64,000 nucleotides of DNA from Halictus rubicundus (taxonomy: Eukaryota; Arthropoda; Insecta; Hymenoptera; Halictidae), in the NCBI RefSeq assembly GCF_050948215.1, contig NC_135163.1:2728001-2792000 (forward strand). Reading direction: 5' to 3'. Positions 48,225-60,615 of this stretch are shown here, piece by piece. Under the pieces are notes generated by a model. It was not told where the DNA came from. It ran no database searches and worked only from the letters and a program-made list of their open reading frames with translations. The translations under genes and the position numbers were made by a program. Numbering within the stretch: position 1 is the first letter of the stretch; each line of letters starts with the position of its first letter.

Positions 48225-50851
48225 TAGTTCTGTTAAGAAGAAATGAAAATAGATATACTACAGTGTTTAAATTCATATATTTCAGTCAATTCTGTCCTTT
48301 AAAAATGGAGGAGCCATGATTCCAAGACGCAAACCTCGATTCTCAGGTTAGTGGAATTGAACGACGAATGAAAGGTAGTCCGGAGGATCTTTAAACAATT
48401 TATAAAGTAGAAGGATGTTAACGAAGCTTGAATTTGGAACGGAGGGCCACGGATGACCAACGTAGACGATTTTCGGCCCCGTCAAAGGCGCAGGGAAGAA
48501 AACTTGATAAGGGTGGAGGGCACAGGGGCGGTAATGGCTTTACTGTTTGCAGCCAACGGAGCATACGGCCATTTTCTATCAAGAGTTAGCTCGTTAGCGT
48601 TTAAGCGTAATTGCATCACTCTAAACCCGGTGTGCCCCGAGGGGGGTCGTAGTCGCCGAGCAAAGTCGCGTGAGTCATTTTGATTGGATCCAGAAATTAA
48701 GGGTTGGTAAAATGGCGGCCGCCACGAAACTGCCTGTGGCTACCATCCGTCCCACCGACAATGCCCGTCAAGTATGAACGAGCGTCTTCGCAACTTTTCT
48801 AATTGCGATCTTGCTAACGAGTGATCGAGCGAGCGAACAACCGAAGTCGCCGACACGGTTTCATCGTTTTTAATTCATAATTGTCGCTGATTTCGCCGAC
48901 ACCGATTTCCACCGATATCTGCCGAGGCGCCGTGCAGGCCGTCGGGAATAATTGTGCAATAATTACGGATTTCAAGGACGATCGCCCCGAAGGCAATTCG
49001 TCGACGAGCGATAGCCGCTCGATCGATCGATCACTTGATTCGGAATCGAATCGGACGCGTTCAGGCGAAAAACGTAATGGTCACTGAGGGGCTAGTTTTA
49101 TGAACCTCGCGCCGCACGAGGAAACTGATGCCAACGGGGGTAGCAACCCCGTGGGAAACGATCGAACACTATTAACGAAACTTTAGTCACGACAAAGCTC
49201 GTTGTTCAACTCTAAACTTCACGACAGTTCACAATCTCGTTATATTTCGTTTATTGGATTTTCGATGAGAAGTAGTGAGATTATTTGTGGTACGCCGAGA
49301 AAGAAATTTCGTGGTTTTAAGTTGAATTTATGGTGCGGGGGCTCTATGTATCACAGACTTAACTATTTGAGTCATTCGGTTGGCCCCACCTGTTATTATT
49401 CTTATTTATTGTGTTATATTATTGCTACAGCTTCCCTGCATACATCGATTGTTGGAGCTGTCATAATAATCCCGGAAATATAATCTAGTATTCGTCCTCC
49501 ATCGAATCATTTTATTGTAGCTTATAACTTCTTGCGTACTAACGCGAACAAAGAAATATTATTAAAGAAAAACAAATACTGTCAAAACTGCAATAACTTA
49601 AACACTGTTTAACCGATAAATTCATCTGCCACTTTAATGCTCCTGTGCCACAATTCTCTTAACCGGAACGTCAGTATCAGCTTTCGACAAGTCCAAAAAA
49701 ATACCCTAAACGGACACAGAGATTGTCGAAAACTTAAACAAATTAAACGTACGGAGCAAACAAATTTTCGTTTCGGATATCGTCTCAGAACGTGACGCAT
49801 GAAGTGTCACTGTATTGAATTTTGCTAAATAATTTTGTTTAAAATACTGAAACTCGAAATTGCATTACGAGGTCCAGAAAGGATACAGGATATTTTCACA
49901 GACGCCGAAAGGAAGAAAATGGCAGGCGGCAAATGAATTGAATTTATCCCGATCTTGTTCCCTTTCGGAACAATGGAATACCGCCTAATTCTCAAATCTA
50001 ATGAGATCGATGGAAAATTGTTAATAAAATGGGCGACTGGTGGGCAGGTTGGGGGGGAGGGGGGTCGGGGGAACAGTATGAAACGCAGCAAGACGTCGTC
50101 GTCGTCGTCGAGGATCTCGGGATCGCCGAGATATCCTGGCATTTTGTCTCATTCGATTATCGGCATGCGGACTCTCGCGGCGTTATCGAATTTATTATCA
50201 ATTTTCGACGAAACGGCAATTTCCCGTGGCAACGAAGCCACAGGGCGGTGGCGGTTGCCAGTGATTCCCACCCTTTTTGCAACCAGGGGACTCCATTTCT
50301 ATCTCCAGTCGACCGGAAGTCTCGCGCGAATGACTGCTCAGCCATTTCCGCACCAAGAAGAAATCAAATGAGGGAAGGATGGAACCCGCCGGGTATTGAG
50401 ATGGGGGTGGTGGTGTTAGGGTGACGTGCTAAAAAGATAGGTACCGGAGGAAGGGATAAGGGTCCCCTTCGGCGCTTCTCCGGCGTACCCTTCCAATAAT
50501 TTTCGAGAATGTTTCACCGTTTCGTGTCCCCTCTCTCCACTTACCCCTTCTTCGGGTCGGCGTGACGCGTTACGTGTCCGGTAAAGCGAGAAATCCTTTT
50601 TCTGATCGTTAAGGATAAACGGCGGGTCGCCCCTCCGCGGAGGTGACGTTCTCCATGCGGCGGGATCAAGAAGGGACAAGGGAATTGCGATCTCTTGGCG
50701 ACGCAACGACGACACCATCGGGCTCTTAGGGACGTGTGCAGTCAGCAGTTTTCTTCTTTTTTTTTTTTTATTTATTTTGATCCCCGCTCGCCTTGTCGAA
50801 TTATTGTGACCCTAGGCAAATCGGCTCAGCGTCTTCTAACGTGGTAGCAAT
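48225..50851. other. Spacer without recognised gene
   Basis: Single-copy sequence with GC-rich parts near 48.4-49.1 and 50.0-50.7 kb. A short GTC repeat lies at 50092-50111 and a T-run at 50757-50769. Frames 49955-50371 and 50029-50424 overlap in different frames and show no domain. Confidence 0.35.
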
Positions 50852-50952
50852 CAGTGGCGGCTCGAGTCCAGTGAGGGCCCCAAGCGGGACAAATTTTGGG
50901 GCCCTCAAACTCAAGTTAGACATAGAATAGATTAATAGACTAATAGATTAAT

Positions 50953-51142
50953 ATGCTGCGGATATTTATGTAATTTTCACCTTTTTTAGGCAAATTTTAG
51001 GAAATTGGAATCAAATGAAATCTAATTTTTAGTGGTAGTAGCCTTTGTAGACCTGGAATAAATCAAAATCGTATTCTGTGGAATTTTATAACATTTTCTG
51101 AACATTTTCAGAAGCTATAAATGCATAAAGATCCACAGTCTA
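50953..51142. mobile_element. Family H MITE nested in family J
   Basis: The left end is ATGCTGCGGATATTTATG and the right end ATGCATAAAGATCCACAG then TCTA. Confidence 0.6.
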
Positions 51143-51150
51143 CTTGTTAA

Positions 51151-51340
51151 CCCTTTGCACTCGGCGCTAGTTTCAATCTAAAACTAAATTTTTCTTCCGT
51201 TTACAATATTTTAATTTTATTCCTACGAAACTGATCCGATTTCTACGTATAATATTTAAATGTTTAGTAATCTATTAAATTCAAATTTTGTAATGTAAAA
51301 AATATTTTGTAATATTTTTTCTAATTTCTTTGAAATAATA
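51151..51340. mobile_element. Family B MITE, right end missing
   Basis: TTAA at 51147-51150, start CCCTTTGCACTCGGCGC. It matches 29534-29774 for about 190 bp, then stops at TTTGAAATAATA, where family J sequence resumes. The 3' terminal repeat is deleted. Confidence 0.75.
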
Positions 51341-51390
51341 CGGGGGCCCCATGCGATATCGTTCGCTTCAGAAAAGTGTGGGCCTCGCGG

Positions 51391-52440
51391 CAGATCAGCT
51401 GAGGACCTGAGGATGTTCTAGGACTTTTGACCATCTGAAAATTCCGAGCACTTTGTGATTGATTCTTTTTGAAAAATCCCTTGTGTATTACAAAGCTCAA
51501 CCAAATAGAAAATCTCAACAGAAAATATCACTGTACTGAGTCTAAAGAACATTTCAAAGTTCATTACACAAGGTCAGATTGTTAGGGGTGGTACACTCTC
51601 ATGCGTCATTGTTCACTGTCTACAATATCAAGATAGTTATAGAAAAATAAAAAGAAGCCTAAATCATTAACAGATTCTGATCAAATACGTCACATCGTAC
51701 AACATCGAGCATACAGAACGATACCGACGATCGGACGTCGGCCCCGAAGAATTACGATTGCATCTTTTTACAAATTGCATATTCGAATTGAGGTTTATAT
51801 ATTCTTAATTATTTTTACCGATATGGTATTCGTTCCCATTCTTGATGTAAATAATTTAAAACATTCGGACATATCAATGGTCAAAGGATGTTTCTAATTT
51901 TTCCGAATTTTAAGGAATTTGTTGGCTTTTATTTTTTGTCCTCAGGCCAATAGTAATTCGTAATTTGCGTATTCGTTTTCAACGAGGGAAATTCGAGTGA
52001 CACGCGTAGTCAGTAATTTCCTCGTTTCCCGTCGAACACAATACGAGCATAGTTGTCCAACTGTGTAATATCCTCGCATGATAACAAGCTGCGGATAAGC
52101 TACTCCGAACCAACTTCAGCGAGAATATCGCCGGGAACGCGTTTAATAAAAGTCATTAGAACTGGCCGAAGTTAAGTTGCTCCTCGTTCGTTTCTGCTTA
52201 AATACCATTAAACTTCACGGGGCGCGGAGTTCCAGCGGAATTGCTTTATTCGCTGGAAGTGTCATCTATCTATGGAGAAAGGTCCGCAATCTCGTACAAT
52301 TAAAAACGAAAAGCAACTTCCGTTTGAAGAAACTCGATCAATATCGGTCACGATCAATGCACAGGTTTTCGTCCTTCCAATCATCGTCACTGGTTAACCA
52401 TCGTACCAAAGGCGTAACGACAATAAAGACCAAAACACAG
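51391..52440. other. Spacer without recognised gene
   Basis: AT-rich single-copy sequence. Frames 51321-51518 minus and 52177-52446 plus have no recognisable family. Confidence 0.4.
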
Positions 52441-53700
52441 CCATAGGTAGTGAAATCCTATTTTTCTAAAACACCCGCATTATCAAAATTATAAATGATA
52501 AACAGTAATTTAAAAGCAAATAAGTTGATGGAAGTGAATGTTTTAGTCAGAAGAGAATGCAACTATTTTGCTTGCACCTTTTATTACGTAACATAAGCAG
52601 TGAAATTTATTTCAAGTCAATTTCAAAGTATTCCCTAATTTTTTATTTCAAGAAAATGATCGGTGATCGTTCTAAATAAGTTTTAAAACCACAACCATGG
52701 GCAAAGAAATCCTATTTTTCTAAAACACCCGCATTATCGAAATTAAAAATGATAAACAGTAATTTAAAAATAAATAAGTAAATCGATAGAAGCGAATGTT
52801 TTACTCTGAAGCAAATGCAACTATTTTGCTTGCACCTTCCATTACACAACCTAAGCAGCGAAACTTACTTGAAGTCAATTTTAAAGTGTTTCCTAATTCT
52901 TTTATTTCAAGAAAATGAATGGTGAACGTTCTAAATAAGTTTTAAAACCACAACCATGGGCAAAGAAATCCTATTTTTCTAAAACACCCGCATTATCGAA
53001 ATTGAAAATGATAACTAGTAATTTAAAAATAAATAAGTAAATCGATAGAAGCGAATGTTTTACTCTGAAGCAAATGCAACTATTTTGCTTGCACCTTCCA
53101 TTACACAACCTAAGCAGCGAAACTTAATTGAAGTCAATTTTAAAGTGTTTCCTAATTCTTTTATTTCAAGAAAATGAATGGTGAACGTTCTAAAGAAGAT
53201 TTAAAACCACAACCATGGGCAATGAAATCCTATTTTTCTAAAACACCCGCATTATCGAAATTAAAAATGATAAACAGTAATTTAAAAATAAATAAGTAAA
53301 TCGATAGAAGCGAATGTTTTACTCTGAAGCAAATGCAACTATTTTGCTTGCACCTTTCATTACACAATTTAAGTTACTTGAAGTCAATTTTAAAGTGTTT
53401 CCTAAGTTTTTTATATCAAGAAAATGAATGGTGAACGTTCTAAAGAAGATTTAAAACCACAACCATGGGCAATGAAATCCTATTTTTCTAAAACACCTGC
53501 ATTACCGAAATTAAAAATGATAAACAGTAATTTAAAACTAAACAAATAAGTTCATAGAAGCGAATGTTCGACTCAGAAGCAAATGTAACTATTTAGATTG
53601 CACCTTCGTTACGTAACATAAGCAGTGAAACTTACGCGAATTTCAAAGTATTTTCTGACTTTTTTAAAACGATTGGTCAACGTTCTAAGTAACTTTTCAA
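52441..53700. repeat. Tandem array, about 255-259 bp period, five units
   Basis: AAATCCTATTTTTCTAAAAC recurs at 52453, 52707, 52966, 53225 and 53475 (spacings 254, 259, 259 and 250 bp). Each unit also carries AATGATAAACAGTAATTTAA and TATTTTGCTTGCACCTT blocks. Middle units are the most alike, and the outer two are diverged. Its sequence is unrelated to the other arrays. Confidence 0.9.
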
Positions 53701-54149
53701 ATTCCTCGTACACTATGTTAATCGTTCCTGTCAGTCTTGGACTAGTCAACAGAGCACACGTGGAACATCAAACGATCGCCTGAGAGACAATTATTTCTGG
53801 AACTTGCGTCGCTGAAATCGCGAACGTTTGAACCGATCAAGAAAAGTCGAGGCTAAGTCTGCCCCGTTCTCCAGGATAATGGCAGCTCGCCGTAGTTCCC
53901 GTGGAATTACGCTAAAACAGGCAACCAACGCGTCGTCGTGCCGCTACAAAGAAGAGCGTTTCATTCGTGAGAAGCATCGGATCGCGCGTACACCAAGCAG
54001 CAGGCATCAAGAAAAGGCGGAAGAGAAGCCATCCAGCGTGAGCGATCATTGAACTCAATCACGATCGATGCAAAGCCCCGGAGCGGCCCGTTGAATAACG
54101 ATCCGTCACGGTTCCGCGACAGACCGAAAAGAGAGAGGGGGTGGGGGTG

Positions 54150-54177
<28 letters not shown>
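54150..54177. repeat. (GA)n microsatellite
   Basis: Fourteen GA/AG dinucleotides. Confidence 0.9.
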
Positions 54178-54181
<4 letters not shown>

Positions 54182-55394
54182 AAGAGAGAACGAAAAAGTA
54201 GAAAAGCGAAAAAAGGAAAAAGGGAAAAACAGGGAAAAGGGCGCCCGGACAAAATACCTTCCTAATCCATTATCGCGGGAAGCGCGTGTTCCGCCTAGGT
54301 TCCGTCGTGGCCGTCAGATCGGGCGTGTAGCTATCCTCTCGTTCGCATCTTGTGTGCATCGTCTCATCGTCACGGGTATCGGGTACCGTCACGAAGAATC
54401 CGCCACCCCCAACCCCGACCGTCCCTCACCCCCCTCCATCCCCCTCGCTTGGTGCATTTCTCGCTATCTAGCGCGAGTTACGAACTACCATGAGAGGAAA
54501 ATGAGAATGCGAATGGTCGACGGACGGTTCCGTGTACACAGGTGGATAAGTGCGCGTGAATGACACACACGTGAGCGGAAAGGGGTGGGTTTCCGCGTGA
54601 GCACGAAAGACGGAAGGTGGCCCAGGGTGGGGATGACGTCGAGGGGTGGTTGGGTTGCAAAGGGGACAGCGAGTAGAAGGATAGATGGCGCGGCGAGGGG
54701 TGATGACGGGACGAGGGGGTTGGTGACCGAAGGGGGGCTGCGGGCGGGGAGGGGCGAGTCTGTGTGGTGGTTGCACGCGATGTGTGCGCGACGGTTTGTA
54801 GCCGGGGAATAGGAATAGGAATATGAATATTCCTGGTGTTGGCACAGCCTGCGGGATATATATTCAGGGGCGAGTCACAAGCCCGCCCGCGGAAAAAAAG
54901 TCGACAATGCACCGAGGGGTTGCGATTTAAATGCAGTCCGCGGCGATTGGCGAAGCCGCGGGGTGGTGGGCGTGGCCGTCGTGCCTTATGATTTTATATG
55001 TAGCCTCTTGATAGCTCCGGCTGCCCTCCCTTCCCCACCCCCCGCCCCCTCCCGCCGTCCCCTGCCACACCGACGTCGACCATCCCCGACCACCCTCTCC
55101 GCCCCGCTGGCAAAACTCTTCCTCCCCCTCGCACCCCCTAACCCTCACACCTCCTCCCCCCAAACCCCACCCATCGGCTGCATCCGCGTTCGAATGCATA
55201 AAATACACGTAAGTGCGAGCGCTCTGTCTGTCCTCCTCCGACGTTTCTTCTTTCGATCTCACTTGGCTTGAGTGTAACGCGCGTAATAGATGAAGAAAAG
55301 AGCGGGAGCCACCCTCGGCACGTCCGCGAGAGCGAAAATGGAAAAATATTTTTCCATTTCACCCTTGCGATGCTGCGCTTCTCCCCTCTCCTTT

Positions 55395-55485
55395 CCCTCC
55401 TTCCTTCCTTCCTTCCTTCCTTTCTACCTTCGTTTCTTCTTTCCTTCCTTTCTTTCCTCCTTGGTTGCTTGCTTGCTTGCTTGCT
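55395..55485. repeat. (CTTC)n followed by (GCTT)n
   Basis: Imperfect CCTT repeats at 55395-55460 run into five GCTT units at about 55465-55485. Confidence 0.85.
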
Positions 55486-55753
55486 GCCGCTCAAACGAGC
55501 GCACACGTGACTTACCATCCCCACCATCTACCCTCGGGGGTCAGTTCTTTTCGGCCGACCATACAGACGGACTTCGATTCCATGGCTTTCTCTACTGCGA
55601 CGATGATTTACCCGCGATCAGACAACGTTTGATCACAGAGATCCTTTGATTCGTTTACTTTTGGCTCATGCGGTGATGTGGGGATGCTCGCGTGTAATTG
55701 GTCCGGTAGATCGATATTTTTTAATTGAATGTTTTAAAAATACAGAACCTTCA

Positions 55754-55958
55754 CACTAAACCTACCACGAACAAAATGACCGGTTTTCTATTTCACAATT
55801 ATTGAAATTATAGAAAAGTTTTCAGAGGAATATAATGAATTGACTTCTGCATTTAAGTGAATATTATAATAAAAAGCGTTCAAAGTTTAAGTAAACTCAA
55901 TCTTTGCCCTGTTATAAGACTTTCAGTTTTATATGTTTTGTGCTTGGTGGGTGTAGTA
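55754..55958 (+). mobile_element. Family C MITE
   Basis: Starts CACTAAACCTACCACGA, contains AAAATGACCGGTTTTCTATT, and ends GCTTGGTGGGTGTAGTAT then TGAA. The length matches the intact copies, but the flanks are degraded from TTAA. Confidence 0.75.
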
Positions 55959-56431
55959 TTGAAAATACTTTCCTAATACTTTTTAATTTTATACTGACGT
56001 TCGTTGAAATGGCAAAGCTATGGCAATTCTAGGAGTAAAGATACTTTGGAGTGGCTGTAGAAAACTTTAGACGCATGTCTCTCGATTGTTTCAAACTGCC
56101 GGGAAGTGTAACTCAAAAATTTGCATTTTTCTTCGACTGCGCCTATTTTTAGAACAATATTTTTAATTTAAATGTTACTATTTCAAGGAACTAGATTTTA
56201 CTAAAACACGCAGCTTTGTTATGGAGAACTGAGGGGTGGTCGTTGCGAAATTATCGGCGATGGCGGCCCCCTCTTGTCTGTCGATGGTATAGTTAACGTA
56301 ATACGAGGACACTGAACGCGTGGCGGTACCATCAGTCATATAGAAAATTTTAAAAATTGTATCTAAAAGGCTAAGTAAATTCTCCGTTTTACAATTCTAA
56401 GTAGATCGCGGATACCGTACATTTACCACCA
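55959..56431. other. Spacer without recognised gene
   Basis: AT-rich sequence with no clear repeat end or ORF. Confidence 0.35.
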
Positions 56432-56866
56432 TACTGCGAGTCTTTGCGCAGAATAAAAATATTCTGCAGCAAGAAACAGAAGTCGGTTTGGAATTTCTGT
56501 CTCGTTGCTATAATTACAGTAGGTCGAAATTAACCCTTTGCACTCGGCGCTATTTTCATTCTAAAACTAAATTTTTCTCTTCCGTCTTAGAATATTTTCA
56601 TTTTATTCATACGAAACTGATGCGATTTCCACATATAATATTTAAATGTTCAGTAATCTGTTAAATACAAATTTTGTAATGTAACAAATACATTGTAATA
56701 TTTGTTGTAATTTCTTTGAAATAATGCCGCAACAATTTCTAGTGGTGCTTCAGAGTCACCACTCGAGTGCAAAGGGTTAATACTGCTCTTCATTTCTTTT
56801 AATCTCTCTCCTGGTTCAAATTCCAGCTACTCGGTTTTGTCATAAATATATAAAATCCGCAGTCTA
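56432..56866. mobile_element. Family H MITE interrupted by family B
   Basis: The left end is TACTGCGAGTCTTTGCGC and the right end TATAAAATCCGCAGTCTA. The family B insert at 56534-56776 accounts for most of the excess length. The usual TTTTAA site of H is still free, near 56796, so this insertion used a different TTAA. Confidence 0.65.
56534..56776. mobile_element. Family B TTAA MITE (243 bp), nested in family H
   Basis: Starts CCCTTTGCACTCGGCGC and ends CCACTCGAGTGCAAAGGG, flanked by TTAA at 56530-56533 and 56777-56780. It is the best-preserved B copy in the window. Confidence 0.9.
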
Positions 56867-57516
56867 CTTATGCCACCCTTGGCCCTCTGAAATTCAGATG
56901 CTTTGCGAGATTTGTATCATCTTTCAAATATGGTAAAACCTCTAATAACGTGGAGACATTTTCTCGACCCGAACTCCATCGAATCAGTCCGGAAGAATCA
57001 GAAAGGTAAACGCTTATTTGAAATTTGCGTGAGATTGCACAATTTTATTTGCGTCTTCACCTTTTTAGTGTTCATTTAAACAGCAATCCAATGGCAGAAT
57101 GTAAGAACGAGCCTCGGTCGATTCCAAATCGCCCATCGACGTTTGGCAAACGAAAACTGAAGAGTCAAAATAATATTCAGAGAAATATTAATCGAAGTTG
57201 ACTTAAACTTCCTATTCAGACGAGCGCGTACTGCATCGATAAATTGACTGGCGAAAGGGGACAGACCAATCTTCAAGGAAGAGAAAAAAAAAACCACTCG
57301 GGCAAGTGTTGGTCACGTTCGCAGGGGGATGCTTCAGATGCCGGTGGGATAATGAAACTTCGCGAAAGTGTCGATGAAGATCGGTTCGAGGGTCGGGGTT
57401 CGCCATCATTTCCACCACATCCTCGCTTTTAACAAACCTATAAATTCCGATCGACCACTTGACCGGGGATAGAAGTAACACCGTAACGAATTTTCCATCT
57501 GCTTCCTGTCCCGTTC

Positions 57517-57569
<53 letters not shown>
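57517..57569. repeat. (CCCGAG)n hexanucleotide repeat, about nine copies
   Basis: Near-perfect CCCGAG units; frames would give Ala-Arg or Ser-Gly dipeptide runs. No gene is attached. Confidence 0.9.
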
Positions 57570-58320
57570 TGTAATCTCGCTCCAGATAACGCAGAGACGA
57601 AGACCACGTGGCTCCGCCGCATCGATGCAGATTGCAGGCTGAGGATTAATAGATAGCGGGCGTCGAAGGGCCCTCTTGCTCCTTGTGTTTAGCTGTTTCA
57701 GCACATTAATATTCATACGGCCCTGTTCCACCCCCGCCTACGCAACCCTCGGCGAGATCCACCTCGCCCCGGCACACCCCCTGGTGAAACCGTCGCGTTT
57801 TACGACTGTCGACGACAGGTCGGGACTGCATTTTTTTCGAAATTTCAGGGGTACACACACGGCTGGGAGGCGTACAAACAATTTTCCCTCGGGAACCTGG
57901 CCGCGCCCGCTTGCAAAAAATCGCTGCTCTGTCAGAAACGGGGAAGGGAAGGGTCGAGGACTTTCGAAGATCCTGTCGATCGTCTCGCCTTCGGGAAACC
58001 TGGATCGAGAGCGTGTAATTGAATTGATGGATTCGCCCATCGTTGTTCCCACACGGAAGTTCAGTTGCAGTATGTTGCAAGGTTGCGCCTGCGAATTGAG
58101 GCTTCGGTCCAGGAATATGCGAGGGAAGAGTTACACATTTTCTGCGAAGCTCTGAACTTTGGGAAGAATTGGCTCGAAAACTGACACGTCTAGAAATAAA
58201 AGAAAACCTGCGCAGTTACATTTATTGTTTGAGACAGGCATGAAGTTGTCAAGGACTAACAAATCTAGAAGTTTCATGAATCGTTTTCTAAGATACAGGA
58301 TATGTAATTCGATACATTCC

Positions 58321-58420
58321 CTAAAATACAGAATAATTTTATTTTACAGAATAATATTTTAGTTTTACAGAATTACAGAATAATATTATAATAATTTTAC
58401 AGAATAATAAAATACAGAAA
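58321..58420. repeat. AT-rich imperfect repeat of TTTTACAGAATAAT
   Basis: ACAGAATAAT-like words recur about six times at irregular spacing. Confidence 0.7.
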
Positions 58421-59478
58421 GATTATTTTAATGTCTATTAACTTCTCAAGATTAACTTCTATTGATATCGAGGTATACTTTTATTTCACAAACGTGCACA
58501 CACGTTGAAGACCTAAAGGTCTGCAATTTCGTTGTTGCATTCAACTCCGGGAAATAAAATGAAATAAAATAAATTCAAATCTGGGATCGTCTCTCCGTCA
58601 CCGAAATTGAAAGAGGCTCGATAATTATCGGCTCGATACGAGAAATTTGCGAACCGTTTAAGGGCCGCAAGGGTTCCCGGATGAACGGGATTTCCAGGTT
58701 TCGATCCCCGAAGGTTGCGCGCAGCGAACCTGTCGAAAGAGACAACGAAGATCGACCGATTCGAGAGGTCCGCGCTCCCACGTTTGCGGAAACTTCCCTC
58801 CCGACTTTGCATTCTTCTCATCGTCAGACACATCCTCTCCGTGTAGCGGGGTCGGAAGGAGTGTTACTAGCCTAACTAGCGTGCTTCCATGTATGACACT
58901 ACACGTGTCAAGGCCACTAGAGCAGAAGTGCCAGAAGATTCACCGGGTTTGTTAGTAGAGGCCTGTTGCATCCTCGCTAGCCTCGGGCTACGCTGAAAAA
59001 TCTCTGGAAAGCCTCGACTCGCGAGGGCCAAGAAAATGCCGAGAAGTGCCGAAAGCAGTAGACTACTTCTGTTCCCCACTCGGAGCATCTCGAGACACGC
59101 GTCGTCCAAGATTCTAAACTGCGATATGCCAGCAGAAGATTGTCGGGTTGCCTCGAGTGACTTCTTTCCGCGAGTTTCGTGCAAAACCGAATCCGGCTCC
59201 GATGCCGAGGGACATTTTCCGAGGAACGAGAACGGATGCGAAATCGTTAGGTAAAACTCGGTGCAACCATTGGTTGACACGACGCAATTGTTTGGACACC
59301 GTGTATGCGTAGCACAATTATGGTTGGATATTTGGTGTTATGGCTGGATATTTGAGGTTATTTAATATGTGGCCTGGACGTGGACAGCTGTTGTTCAATC
59401 CGTTTCGTTCTGTTGTTCCTCCACTCGGTTCTGTATCCGTTTCAGTGAAGGTTCTGAAGATGGATATTTTTTAATTAA

Positions 59479-59746
59479 CCCATTCGCATCATAAGGAAAT
59501 ATGAAAAGAAAGCCTTTATCGCCAAAGTTTTTTTTTATTATATTTAAGTACACAAATGACTACGAGTAAAAGAATTTCATATTTCAGCATTATAAGAAAA
59601 ATCAGAATTACTACTTTCATCTCCAACAGCACCCTCCATTTCTATTTTTTAGCTAACGAATAATGATAGTGACCAACAAAGTTGAGCGCTCCGGTGATAG
59701 TAACCAGGAAAATTGAGCGTATATATACGCTAATGATGCAAATGGG
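59479..59746. mobile_element. Family B-like TTAA MITE
   Basis: TTAA at 59475-59478, start CCCATTCGCATCA, end TGATGCAAATGGG, TTAA at 59747-59750. It is 268 bp. The interior differs from the standard B copies and includes GAGCGTATATATACGCT. Confidence 0.65.
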
Positions 59747-59750
59747 TTAA

Positions 59751-60009
59751 TGGCCCCCTCAAGAGAGTACGTATTATTTAAATTTTGCCATTCTTATACT
59801 GTTCTTCATGTGTATTTGGAACATCAATCCCGTTGAAAATTAATATTGCCTTCGTTTGGCATATTTTCAATTGTTTCTGCCACTTACGTCCGCAATATTC
59901 CTTTGCATGATCGCTTGTTAATTTGTCTTTTAACACGACACAGTAACCTAACGATATAACACGTAAAATCTTAAATATATATCTTTTTGTTAATATTTTC
60001 CATTGGTGC
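59751..60009. other. AT-rich spacer with an unassigned minus-strand ORF
   Basis: An 88-codon minus-strand frame (59778-60044) runs into the adjacent array. I recognise no family in it. Confidence 0.25.
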
Positions 60010-60615
60010 AAAATTGAGTCACGGATAAAGTACATTAATATCAAAAATTATTAGAATTAGAATTTTAATCTCCCTCAAGCTAAAACCCACATAAAATTGT
60101 ATCCCTCTTGAATTGAGTCAAGGATAAAGAATATTAATATTAAAAATGATTAGAATTAGAACATTAATCGTTCCTCAAGCTAAAATCCATGTAAAATTGT
60201 ATCCCTCTTGAATTGAGTCAAGGATAAAGGATATTAATATTAAAAATTATTAGAATTAGAATATTAATCTCCCTCAAGTTAAAACCCACATATAATTGTA
60301 TCCCTCTTGAATTGAGTCAAGGATAAAGGATATTAATATTAAAAATGATTAGAATTAGAATATTAATCTCCCTCAAGCTAAAACCCACATAAAATTGTGT
60401 CCCTCTTGAATTGAGTCAAGGATAAAGAATATTAATATTAAAAATTACTAGAATTAGAATATTAATCTCCCTCAAGCTAAAACCCACATAAAATTGTATG
60501 CCTCTTGAATCGAGTCAAGTATAAAGAATATTAATATTAAAAATTACTAGAATTAGAATATTAATCGTTCCTCCAGCTAAAATCAATATAAAATTGTATC
60601 CCTCTCGAATTCTAT
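60010..60615. repeat. Tandem array, 99-100 bp period, six units
   Basis: GAGTCA occurs at 60015, 60115, 60215, 60314, 60413 and 60512 (spacings 100, 100, 99, 99 and 99 bp). Each unit reads roughly ATTGAGTCAAGGATAAAG, then AATTAGAATATTAATC, then CTCAAGCTAAAACCCACA. It is AT-rich, and no frame is conserved between units. Confidence 0.9.

Larger units (their letters stand above)
50852..51385 (+). mobile_element. Family J element (hAT-like start) interrupted by H and B
   Basis: Starts CAGTGGCGGCTCGAGTCC, continues GGGGCCCTCAAACTCAAG, and resumes with GGGGGCCCCATGCG at 51342, like the copy at 35245. The intervening sequence is a family H element followed by a truncated family B element. The right boundary is approximate. 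Confidence 0.45.
53701..55753. other. GC-rich block with simple repeats, no recognised gene
   Basis: A 74-residue frame at 53828-54052 is basic and unrecognised. The block 54.1-55.5 kb is strongly strand-biased: G-rich at 54560-54770 and C-rich at 55010-55170, with GA, CTTC and GCTT repeats. A donor-like CAC|GTAAGT at 55208 has no supported exon. It may be a promoter or 5' UTR region. Confidence 0.3.
56867..59478. other. Spacer without recognised gene
   Basis: A CCCGAG repeat lies at 57517-57569. From 58321 to 58420 there is an imperfect TTTTACAGAATAAT repeat. Frames at 57676-58155 plus, 57706-58080 minus and 58876-59280 minus overlap others and match nothing I know. Confidence 0.35.

Noticed and set aside
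59778..60044. 88-codon minus-strand ORF
   Set aside because: No family recognised, and it runs into a tandem array, so it is not listed as a gene.
60010..60615. CRISPR-like regular repeats
   Set aside because: Whole units repeat without unique spacers, and the sequence is animal-like.
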